From: Eubacterium sp. UBA3782
GTDB taxonomy: Bacteria; Bacillota; Clostridia; Lachnospirales; Lachnospiraceae
Direction: 5' to 3'
NCBI GenBank assembly: GCA_002368795.1
Contig: DFFG01000047.1
Location: forward strand, 90,773-140,376
Length of the DNA stretch: 49,604 bases
Shown: positions 18,553-26,688 of the stretch, in pieces
Layout of the letters: each line of letters opens with the position of its first letter
How positions within the stretch are numbered: position 1 is the first letter of the stretch
Made by a program: the position numbers and the translations under genes
Notes under the pieces: generated by a model
What the model was told of the DNA's origin: nothing
The model's input: the letters and a program-made list of their open reading frames with translations, nothing else
Databases searched by the model: none

Positions 18553-21489
18553 TTATACATCGGGGTTGGCAAGCCGCTGCTCTGCATCCATGGTTTTTGG
18601 GTGTTTCGGCCCATAGACTTCCTGGAAAACAGGGACAACCTCGGTAAGCAGAGCCTTCTCCATTTCGAAATTGCCGATATGCCGGTAATATTTCGACAGA
18701 TTGTTCCTGGGTTCCGCGATGGAGATCGCCGAGTTGAATTTGATGGCCTTTTCCAGGGCTGATTCCAGCAGGGGCAGGCTCTTGTCCCATTTTCCCCAGT
18801 GCTGGTACAGGACGCCAAGGTTGTTCTCATACTGCTGCAGGTCCAGGATCCGCTGAGGATATTTCTGAAGCAGGGCAATACTCTCCAGATAAATGGCCTC
18901 TGACTGCTCAAACTGTTCTTCTTTTTCGTACCCCATGGCCAGGTGCTTGTTCAAAAACAGAGCAGCAAAATCACTTTTCTCTACTGCCATGGCCAGATTT
19001 CGGGACTCCTCCAGCAGCTTCACTCCTTCCCTGACTTCCGCCGGATCATGGATCAGGAGACTTCCCTGGTAGTACATGGCCATCCATTCCGCATTTTTGC
19101 TGCCGAGGCTCTTACCAAGGCCTTGCAGTTCTCGGGCTGCTTCAAGCAAAGCATTGGCCTGCATGGTTGCCTGCAGGAAATTGCAATTGCCTTCCAGCCA
19201 GGCAAGGTGGAGATGTGTGCCCTCCAGACCATTCTCCCGGATACATTCTTCTGCCCGCATCAGCCAGGTCTGCATCCTCTCCGCATCCATAGCAAACAGA
19301 GCACAGGCCGACAGAACGATGCAGCACATGGCACGGATCGAAGGTTCGGAAGTCCGCGCGGCCAGGGGCTCAAGAAGAAGGGGCGTCCGGCTGTCATTGC
19401 TGTAGCCCAGATACTTCCCGTACAGACAGAGAAACAGCTCCTCCTCCGGATCCCAGGACTGTGGACCAGACATCAGCCTTGTACGCATTCCCTCGGCGAA
19501 GCCGCTGAGAGCATCCGGCAGTATACGGAGGGACAGGTAGATGCACAGCAGCCGCAGCCGCTGTTTTTCGGAGAGATCCTGCTGTTGGCTCATCCGCTCC
19601 AGAAGAAGATCATCGCCTGTGCTCTGGTACATCATCACCCGCAGAAGGAGGGCCTCCGTCAGCACATCCGCCAGAACAGAGGGAAGTGGATCCTTCATGT
19701 GCACTGCTATGGCATACAGGAAATCCGCCAGATCTATTTGAGAGGGCCTTGATAAAGAGGGCAGCATTATGTTAGCGGCGGCAGGATAACCCCCGGTCCG
19801 CTGCCAGCCATCAAGAAGGGCAGGCAGGATCGGGCTGTTCTCCAGCCAGCCCAAACTTCCGCCGGAAAAGGTGGACCGGATCAGCGGATGGACGCTGATG
19901 CCTCTGGCATCCTCACGGATCCAGCCCTGAGCGATCAGAACCTCCAGTGTGCTCTGGATTTTCTGTGCTTCCGTGGTATTCTCCGGACAAATCCAGGAGA
20001 GGAACACATCCTTTGCTACAGGATGTACCGGAAGGTGGGCTGCCAGTATCATAAGATGCCGGGTCTCTTCTGTGGGTGAGCCGCTCTGGAACAGCCTCCG
20101 ATAGATACTTCGCATGCTGCTGCCGGGAGCTGTTTCCAAAAGGGAGAGGTCCTGCTGGGCAAAGACGGCAGGAAGGTGTTCGGGAGTCCAGCGATGCTGA
20201 TTTGCCGCGCTGGCCAGCAGACGCACGGTGAGCGTATGCATCAGATCCTTTTCGATGAACAGGCTCTGCAGAGTATGGATCTCATCCCTGCTTAAGGGAC
20301 TGGCATAAATATCACGGAAGAGCAGAAAGCAGCTGTCGGCCCGCAGGGACTGCAGCGGAAAAGAGGTAAAGCCCTCTATGGCAGCAGCTCTTGATGTGGC
20401 GTAGATCCTGCAGCCCAGAGAACGGAGAATGGATAGCTCTTCTGTGTCTGCTTTGTTTTTCTGGAGATTGTCAATACAGAGCAGAAGATCCCTCTGGGAT
20501 TCCTTCTGCAGATACTGGTGGATCAGAAGCAGCCGGGAAGCCTTGTCTGTGCTCCGGATCTGGGGAAAGCTGCGCAGGAGACTGTCTTCCAGATCATTTG
20601 TGTAATAGATAAAAGCGACAGAGAACGGCAGATCTTCTGACTGACAGACATTGATCAGCTGATAGAGCAGCTCTGTCTTGCCAACACCGGCAGGACCACT
20701 GATCAGATAATTGTTTTTCTCCAGACGAAGAGTCTCTCTGAGCTCAAACAGCTCGTTTTCCCTGCCAAAAAAGTGGGCTTTCGGTATGCCAAATCCGACG
20801 GGCACATTCTTCTGATCGGTGAGGATCCGAAATCGATCGTTTCCCAGTGTACTTTCTCTGCTGCCGGTATGCAGCAAAAAGACCCGTTCCGGCTTGTATT
20901 CAGGAAGAGTGAAGACCGACTGAAAATCCGGCCGGGAGCTTTCCGGCCCGGCCAGGCAAAGCAAGGTCAGAAGGCTCAGGTAAAGCGAATGGCAGAACAG
21001 CATTTCCTGACTTCCCGGGGAGGCATGATCCTCTGCAAGAGACAGGCAGGCATCCAGCCAGCGTTCTGCATCGACAGAGAATGCCCGGCCTTCCCTGCAG
21101 AGCAGCCGGTGAAAAGCAGCCAGCTTCTCCTGGAGGACGAGAGCATCCGTCCGGCGTGATTGAAAAAAAAGAAGAAAACTCTCTGCCTGCCGCTGGAAAA
21201 GTGCCGGCTTCATCTCTTCCATGATTTCCGCCAGGTAACGTTTATACACGCCGGCAGAACAGGAGGAATTACAGATACTGGAGAGGTTTCGGTTACGGGA
21301 ACCGGTCTGACGCCACAGCATGGAGCCGGTCCGCCCGGAGCGCAGATCTTCGATAAGCACAGAATCCCAGAACCTGTAAAGGGTAAGCCCCTTCAATTCT
21401 GCGGGCGCAAAAATGGCAGGCCCGAAGACAGGATAATCCTGAACGGTGAGAAGTCGGTAGATATTTTTCAGCGTGAGCGGAGATTGCAT
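18553..21489 (-). CDS. STAND/NB-ARC-like ATPase with C-terminal TPR repeats
   Basis: This protein of about 978 residues is cytoplasmic. An N-terminal region of about 250 residues is not recognised and shows no clear DNA-binding helix. It is followed by a P-loop ATPase: FFGREN before the domain, Walker A GPAGVGKTELLY (about 264-275), Walker B LLLCIDNL and a sensor-like IYATSR. A helical region and TPR-type repeats follow (for example YENNLGVLYQHWGKWDKSLP and PRNNLSKYYRHIGNFEMEKA). STAND ATPases are switch proteins that oligomerise on ligand binding and serve in regulation, signalling or defence. The start at 21489 is chosen because AAGGA lies eight bases upstream; in-frame ATGs up to 21612 lack one. 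It is transcribed divergently from the BspA-like gene, which makes a regulatory link possible. Confidence 0.8.
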   Translation of the reverse strand: MQSPLTLKNIYRLLTVQDYPVFGPAIFAPAELKGLTLYRFWDSVLIEDLRSGRTGSMLWRQTGSRNRNLSSICNSSCSAGVYKRYLAEIMEEMKPALFQRQAESFLLFFQSRRTDALVLQEKLAAFHRLLCREGRAFSVDAERWLDACLSLAEDHASPGSQEMLFCHSLYLSLLTLLCLAGPESSRPDFQSVFTLPEYKPERVFLLHTGSRESTLGNDRFRILTDQKNVPVGFGIPKAHFFGRENELFELRETLRLEKNNYLISGPAGVGKTELLYQLINVCQSEDLPFSVAFIYYTNDLEDSLLRSFPQIRSTDKASRLLLIHQYLQKESQRDLLLCIDNLQKNKADTEELSILRSLGCRIYATSRAAAIEGFTSFPLQSLRADSCFLLFRDIYASPLSRDEIHTLQSLFIEKDLMHTLTVRLLASAANQHRWTPEHLPAVFAQQDLSLLETAPGSSMRSIYRRLFQSGSPTEETRHLMILAAHLPVHPVAKDVFLSWICPENTTEAQKIQSTLEVLIAQGWIREDARGISVHPLIRSTFSGGSLGWLENSPILPALLDGWQRTGGYPAAANIMLPSLSRPSQIDLADFLYAIAVHMKDPLPSVLADVLTEALLLRVMMYQSTGDDLLLERMSQQQDLSEKQRLRLLCIYLSLRILPDALSGFAEGMRTRLMSGPQSWDPEEELFLCLYGKYLGYSNDSRTPLLLEPLAARTSEPSIRAMCCIVLSACALFAMDAERMQTWLMRAEECIRENGLEGTHLHLAWLEGNCNFLQATMQANALLEAARELQGLGKSLGSKNAEWMAMYYQGSLLIHDPAEVREGVKLLEESRNLAMAVEKSDFAALFLNKHLAMGYEKEEQFEQSEAIYLESIALLQKYPQRILDLQQYENNLGVLYQHWGKWDKSLPLLESALEKAIKFNSAISIAEPRNNLSKYYRHIGNFEMEKALLTEVVPVFQEVYGPKHPKTMDAEQRLANPDV

Positions 21490-21585
21490 GAAAGGCATCC
21501 TTATTTCCATTATTGTAATACTTAATTTCACATAAAAGTATAAAAAAACCGAAGGGAAAAGTAAATCTTCTGACGTTCCATTTCT

Positions 21586-21621
21586 GTTCGCAAAAAAAGT
21601 GATTTTGCTCACAAAAAATGA
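21586..21621. promoter_or_regulatory. Imperfect direct repeat in a divergent intergenic region
   Basis: GTTCGCAAAAAAAGTGA (from 21586) is followed by TGCTCACAAAAAATGA (to 21621), two A-rich units of similar pattern about 19 bp apart. They lie between the divergent ATPase and BspA-like genes. They could be an operator, but this is weak evidence. Confidence 0.3.
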
Positions 21622-21638
21622 TAATGACGGGTGTATTC

Positions 21639-21675
21639 TTTCCGTCTTGTTCCCACCTTGATAAAATACTATTCA
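21639..21675 (+). promoter_or_regulatory. Possible promoter for the BspA-like gene
   Basis: Two overlapping 17-bp-spaced candidates exist: TTTCCG (21639) with TAAAAT (21662-21667), and TTGTTC (21647) with TATTCA (21670-21675). Neither is strong. The start codon is about 80 bp further on. Confidence 0.3.
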
Positions 21676-21752
21676 GCATACCAGCTGATGTTTTGCGGCA
21701 GATGAGCCATTAGCGAACAGATCAGAAGGGTATCGGAAGGGAGACGAAAGTT

Positions 21753-24700
21753 ATGAAAAAAAGCACGGGAAAGCAGATGCTGAAGAGGGCGGCAGCCATC
21801 GCCTGCTCCATCGTTCTGTTGATGCCGCAGGCAGCATGGAATATCGCTGCGGCAGAGCTTGCGGAGGATATGGCAGCAGGCACAAAGAATGCACCAGTGA
21901 TTGCCGAGAATGTCACTGAGGATGTGCAGCCTGCAGCATTGGAAGCAGGCCAGGAAGAAATAACAGCGGGTGAATCCGCAGAGATAACAGATGCCGGGAC
22001 TGATTTCGTTCCGGAGGAAGCTGAGAATAGCAGCGAGAATGCAGCTGCGGAGGCATCCGAAGCAGAGGATGCAGGGGCAACTGTTCCAGAGGAAACAGCA
22101 AAGGAGCAGAATGAGGCAGAGGCAGCTGCAGACGAAGCAGATCTGCCGGAAGCAGAGAATGCATCCGCGGCTTCTGACGAAGCGTCGGATCTGATCGATG
22201 AGGAGGTTACCCTTGATGGGGAGGAGACCGACAACGAAGCGAAGAATGCGGAAGCAAATGCATATAAGACCTTCAGTCTGAATGGTGAGGAAACCGTTCA
22301 GTTCGAATTGAATCCTGGGGAGACTGGCGTGTATGAGTTTGCTTTTCCTGGTACAGAAAAAACTTACAGTTCTGCCTCCTATTCCCTTTACTCCGGTGAG
22401 GGCGAGCTGGTCCCCGGTGCAAAGGTTTACTATGACTACAACGACAATATCCGCTATTATGCTTCCTTTATGATGGAGGCAGGCAAAAGCTATACCCTGA
22501 CCATCAGGACAGAGGGCTTTGTTGGGGACCTGCTGCTGAACCGGCTGGAGGAGGATCCTTTCACCGTTGAGGGAACGACTTTGACCGATATTGCTCTCAA
22601 CAACGTGGATTACCTGGTCCTTCCGGAGGGGATCACGGATATTTCCTCTTCCGGGTATACGGATATCATGCAGGGCTGTCGGATCAACGGCAGCATCATG
22701 TTCCCCTCAACGATCAGCAGGATCAATGCGTACAGCCTCTCTACATCCATGGGGGCTGAAAGCATGCTTTTCAATTTCTATGTAGCCGGAGGAAACGAGA
22801 TCTACTCCTCTAAGGATGGTGTATTATTCACCGATACCGGTGAGACTCTGTTCAAGGTGCCGTGTCAGAAGGCTGCCTACAGCACCTATCTGGTGCCGGG
22901 AAATCCGACAACGATCGGAGAACGTGCTTTCCTTTACAGTGATGTCAGTGAGGTGATTCTTCCGGACAGTGTGGAAATCATCGAGGCCAGTGCCTTTTCT
23001 TATGCCCAGGAGCTTACCAGCATTACCCTTGGCAGCAAGGTAAAGAGCATCGGGTCCTATGCTTTTGACGGCACCCGGATCAAACAGATCAACTTCCCAG
23101 ATTCTCTGGAAGAGATCGGGGCCAGTCCTTTTACGCCAAGTCACTGGCAATCCAGTAATTATAATGACTGCCAGCTGACGTCAGTTGTTCTTCCCCCCGC
23201 ATTGAAGAAAATCGGATCCGGCGCATTCCGGGGTCTGAAGCAGACCAGCATCGAGCTGCCGGAGACCCTGATGGAGATCGAATACGAGGCCTTTATGAAC
23301 AGCAGCCTGACAGAGATCGATCTGCCCGAATCCCTGGAATATGTGGGTTCAAATGCATTTGCCGGCTGCGAGGATCTGAAGAAAATCACGATTTTCACCA
23401 ACGCGGATATCTGTAATGTGTTTGATGGCACGGACAGCCTGGAGCAAATCGTGGTCGCGGCCACAGCTACTGCCTATAGAACTACAGAGGAAGGCTGGCT
23501 CTGCCGGACTGGTGAATACGGCACCAGCCTGGAATACGTGCCGAAGGACTATGAGGCAGAAACCTTCTCCACCAGAGGGTTCTCCTCTGTCGATGAGCGG
23601 GTATACGACCATCTGAAGGGTGTAAAGCATCTGGTGCTCGGACCGGAGATCAAGGAGATCCCTGATGATTTCATCTTCCCTGAGCTGGAGACCATAACCG
23701 TCGATGAGGGTAATCCAAAGTATTATGCAGTCGACAATATGCTTTTCGCCAGGGGCTCCGGGGGCTACTCCGATACTGTCTATCTGATATGCTATCCCAG
23801 CTGTGCCGAGGCAGAAAGCATTACGATTCCGGATGAGGTCACCAGAATCGAGGACAAGGCGTTCCGCAATTACAGCAGCACTCCCAGAAAGCTGCAGTCA
23901 GTAACTATACCGGGCAATACCAACATGGGCAGCGATATCTTCTCTACTGAGGATGAGACAGTAACAGAACCGGTGCTGACGATCTGCGGATATCCCGGGT
24001 TTATGGGAAATACTAATACTGATTACTATACCCCGGATGACGCTTATGAATATTTTGAAGAATATAAGGATTCAGAGAACCTGGCCTGGACCTATGCGCC
24101 AGATGCCTATACATCAGATTACATGACTGCCTTTGCCTGGCCGGATTCTGCTGCCTATACCGGTGAGGCGATTCTGCCTGAGCTGTATGTATTCTTTGGA
24201 GACCAGCGCCTGACTGAAGGAGTGGATTACACAAAAACTGTCCGAAACAATGTGAATCCTGGATACGCGTATTATAATATTACCGGAATCGGAGCCTTCA
24301 GTGGAACATTATGGACGTCTTTCCAGATCAATTATGAAGGCAGTCAGACCGTGACATCAGTCAGCCAGCTGCAGTCACCCCATGACTATCCGAATAATTC
24401 CGACTACACATTCATCTTTACGCCCTCCGGCACAGCGGCAAAGAGTCTGGATGTGACCTTCGATTCAGCCTGTGAGCTGGAATCCGGATATGACTTTGTG
24501 TATGTGCTGGATAAAAATGACAATGAAGTCGGAAAATACACAGGTACAGAGCTGTCGGGAATCACAGTCAACGTGCCAGGCAAGACGGTAAAGGTAAGGA
24601 TCACCTCTGATTCTTCACAGGCTAGATGGGGCTTCCGTGTCATTAAAGTGGTGAAGCGGATCGATACGGCAGCGATCCTCAAGACCGCAGCCAACGTGGA

Positions 24701-25478
24701 CGGCGGAGTCAAGCTGACCTGGAATGCCGCGTCCGGCGCGTCAAAATACGTTGTCTACAGGAAGAAGGGCAGCGGAGCCTGGACGAAGCTGGCCACCACT
24801 ACCGCAAAGACATATACAGACACAAAGGCAGCGGCAGGCACGACCTACAGGTACCAGATCCGATGGATCGATGCCAGCGGCCTGGAGTGCATCAGCACAG
24901 AAGAGGCAGAAGGCAAAGCGATCCGCTATCTCGCAAAAGTCGTACCCACCTGCTCAAATCTGGCCGGAGGAATCAAGCTGAAATGGACCGCGGCCACGGG
25001 AGCCACAGGCTACAAGATCTACCGGAAGCCTGCCTCCGGCTCCTACAAGCTGCTGACAACGACCAAGAACCTGACCTATACAGATACCTCAGTAAAGACC
25101 AAAGACGGCACATCCTACGTGTACGCCGTCCGGGCATATTACAGCAGCAATCTGAGCGTGACAAGCGGAGTCACCTTCGTGCGCCTGTCCTCCATGACAA
25201 TCTCCAGCGCAGCCAACACTGCCGCAGGCACGATGACCGTCAAATGGACAAAGAACACCAAGGCCACCGGATACCAGATCCAGTACTCCACCAGCAGCAG
25301 CTTCGCCTCCGGCAACAAGACCGTGACCGTCACAAAGAACAGCACCGTATCCAAGGTCATCGGCAGCCTGAAGAAGGGCAAGACCTACTACGTGCGGATC
25401 CGGAAGTACAAGACCGTCAGCGGAAAGAAGTACTACTCCGCATGGAGCGCAAAGAAGAGCGTGAAGATCACGAAATAG
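21753..25478 (+). CDS. Secreted BspA-like LRR protein with CUB-like and Fn3 domains
   Basis: This 1,241-residue protein has a basic signal peptide (MKKSTGKQMLKRAAAIACSI, cleavage near AAA at about 35) and then an Ala/Glu-rich segment to about 170. A PPC-like beta-sandwich lies at about 177-255 (NPGETGVYEFAFPG). LRR_5/BspA-type repeats follow at about 270-790 (TIGERAFLYSDVSEVILPDS, SIGSYAFDGTRIKQINFPDS, RIEDKAFRNY). A CUB-like domain lies at about 863-972 (SPHDYPNNSDYTFIF, GYDFVYVLDKNDNEVGKYTG, VKVRITSDSSQARWGFRV). Three Fn3 domains then end in YYSAWSAKKSVKITK. BspA-like repeats mediate adhesion or matrix binding in several host-associated bacteria. The ATG at 21753 follows GGGAGACGAAAGTT. It is divergent from the STAND ATPase. 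Confidence 0.85.
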   Translation: MKKSTGKQMLKRAAAIACSIVLLMPQAAWNIAAAELAEDMAAGTKNAPVIAENVTEDVQPAALEAGQEEITAGESAEITDAGTDFVPEEAENSSENAAAEASEAEDAGATVPEETAKEQNEAEAAADEADLPEAENASAASDEASDLIDEEVTLDGEETDNEAKNAEANAYKTFSLNGEETVQFELNPGETGVYEFAFPGTEKTYSSASYSLYSGEGELVPGAKVYYDYNDNIRYYASFMMEAGKSYTLTIRTEGFVGDLLLNRLEEDPFTVEGTTLTDIALNNVDYLVLPEGITDISSSGYTDIMQGCRINGSIMFPSTISRINAYSLSTSMGAESMLFNFYVAGGNEIYSSKDGVLFTDTGETLFKVPCQKAAYSTYLVPGNPTTIGERAFLYSDVSEVILPDSVEIIEASAFSYAQELTSITLGSKVKSIGSYAFDGTRIKQINFPDSLEEIGASPFTPSHWQSSNYNDCQLTSVVLPPALKKIGSGAFRGLKQTSIELPETLMEIEYEAFMNSSLTEIDLPESLEYVGSNAFAGCEDLKKITIFTNADICNVFDGTDSLEQIVVAATATAYRTTEEGWLCRTGEYGTSLEYVPKDYEAETFSTRGFSSVDERVYDHLKGVKHLVLGPEIKEIPDDFIFPELETITVDEGNPKYYAVDNMLFARGSGGYSDTVYLICYPSCAEAESITIPDEVTRIEDKAFRNYSSTPRKLQSVTIPGNTNMGSDIFSTEDETVTEPVLTICGYPGFMGNTNTDYYTPDDAYEYFEEYKDSENLAWTYAPDAYTSDYMTAFAWPDSAAYTGEAILPELYVFFGDQRLTEGVDYTKTVRNNVNPGYAYYNITGIGAFSGTLWTSFQINYEGSQTVTSVSQLQSPHDYPNNSDYTFIFTPSGTAAKSLDVTFDSACELESGYDFVYVLDKNDNEVGKYTGTELSGITVNVPGKTVKVRITSDSSQARWGFRVIKVVKRIDTAAILKTAANVDGGVKLTWNAASGASKYVVYRKKGSGAWTKLATTTAKTYTDTKAAAGTTYRYQIRWIDASGLECISTEEAEGKAIRYLAKVVPTCSNLAGGIKLKWTAATGATGYKIYRKPASGSYKLLTTTKNLTYTDTSVKTKDGTSYVYAVRAYYSSNLSVTSGVTFVRLSSMTISSAANTAAGTMTVKWTKNTKATGYQIQYSTSSSFASGNKTVTVTKNSTVSKVIGSLKKGKTYYVRIRKYKTVSGKKYYSAWSAKKSVKITK

Positions 25479-25538
25479 GCCTGAAAAAGTCCGGAAAACA
25501 GGCAATAAAATCCATAGAAAGATCAGATAAATGAATCT

Positions 25539-25587
25539 GCCGGAACGGCTGCATGGATATCCCATGCACAGCCGTTCCGGCTTCTTT
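25539..25587 (+). terminator. Rho-independent terminator
   Basis: GCCGGAACGGCTG (from 25539) pairs with CAGCCGTTCCGGC (to 25581), and the stem continues inward via CATGG/CCATG. TTCTTTG follows. It ends the BspA-like gene. Confidence 0.8.
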
Positions 25588-25735
25588 GCATTTAGGAGAA
25601 TTTATTAAGCGTTGACGTACATTAAAGAAAAAACTATGATTAACACAAAATGCGCTGCAGGCTGCAATCGCTGATCGGATCGAGAACTACAGACAGTATA
25701 AAAAGGTGAGATCAGAGAGAGAAGGAGTACACCTG

Positions 25736-26374
25736 ATGAAACGGGAACTGGAACACTTTCACATCGGGGATTCTTATGGTGGGAACCAGGACTGGTTTCC
25801 TACCTTTATGATGCGGATCGGCGGCTGCGGAGCGGAGACGGCCTGTGACAGCAGCATATATCTCGCAGCCTTCCGGGGACTTGCCGGGCTCGGTCCGGAA
25901 CCGGGGGAGAAGCTGACAAAGGAAGAATATATCCGTTTTGCCTATGAGATGCGGCCTTATCTGTCTCCGCGCATGTCGGGGATCGACCGGCTGGATATTT
26001 TTACTGAAGGCTATGGCAGCTTCCTGCGGGACCGGGGAGAGACCAGACTGAAGATGAGGGAACTGCCGGGTACGGAGCCCTGGGAAAAGGCAAGAGATGC
26101 GGTAAGGGAACAGATCGACAAAGGCTATCCGATTCCCATGCTGGTCCTCCGGCACCGGAAACGAAAATTCCGGGCCTATGTCTGGCACTGGTTTCTGATA
26201 AACGGATACAATGAGAGCGGGGGAGCCTTTCTGGTAAAGGCAGTCACCTACGGAGAGCATGAGTGGCTGGACCTGGAGGAACTCTGGAATACCGGTTACG
26301 AAAAGCGGGGAGGAATGATCCTGTTCGAGGTGGAGGAGCCGGAAGGATCAGGATCACATCAGGAAGAGGTTTGA
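25736..26374 (+). CDS. C39-like papain-fold cysteine peptidase family protein
   Basis: This 212-residue protein has no signal peptide and is probably cytoplasmic. Its layout is papain-like: a Cys near the N-terminus (Cys31 in RIGGCGAETACDSS) followed by a long helix-forming stretch, and a His in a strand (His151 in AYVWHWFLINGYNE). This resembles the C39-like peptidase family, in which Cys and His form the active site. The usual Gln before the Cys is not obvious, so activity is uncertain. GAAGGAG precedes the ATG at 25736 by seven to ten bases; the ATG at 25706 is less well placed. It stands alone between two terminators. A substrate is unknown. Confidence 0.55.
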   Translation: MKRELEHFHIGDSYGGNQDWFPTFMMRIGGCGAETACDSSIYLAAFRGLAGLGPEPGEKLTKEEYIRFAYEMRPYLSPRMSGIDRLDIFTEGYGSFLRDRGETRLKMRELPGTEPWEKARDAVREQIDKGYPIPMLVLRHRKRKFRAYVWHWFLINGYNESGGAFLVKAVTYGEHEWLDLEELWNTGYEKRGGMILFEVEEPEGSGSHQEEV

Positions 26375-26450
26375 TGAACCCGGATCGGAGCAGGAAAAGC
26401 CCGATCTGGCGGATAAATATATAATAAGCATACGTTCAAATACAGAAGGA

Positions 26451-26489
26451 GATGATTCCCGGGAGAAAAAGAGGGAATCATCTTTTTTT
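26451..26489 (+). terminator. Rho-independent terminator
   Basis: GATGATTCCC (26451-26460) pairs perfectly with GGGAATCATC (26473-26482), followed by seven T. It ends the peptidase-like gene. The rest of 26375-26688 shows no gene. Confidence 0.9.
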
Positions 26490-26688
26490 GATTCTTAATT
26501 ATCACACGGCTATGCAGTCGTATGGCGGCAGCGCAGGCTTGCCGCAATCTATGGGGATAAAACTGATCAGCAAAGGAATGGATATACCGCTTGCAAAGAA
26601 GAAATGTCGCCTTAAAAGTGACCTTTGTCAAAAGTACGCAAGATATACTTTTTATACATATATACATCATTAAGAACGGAGGTTAGTT

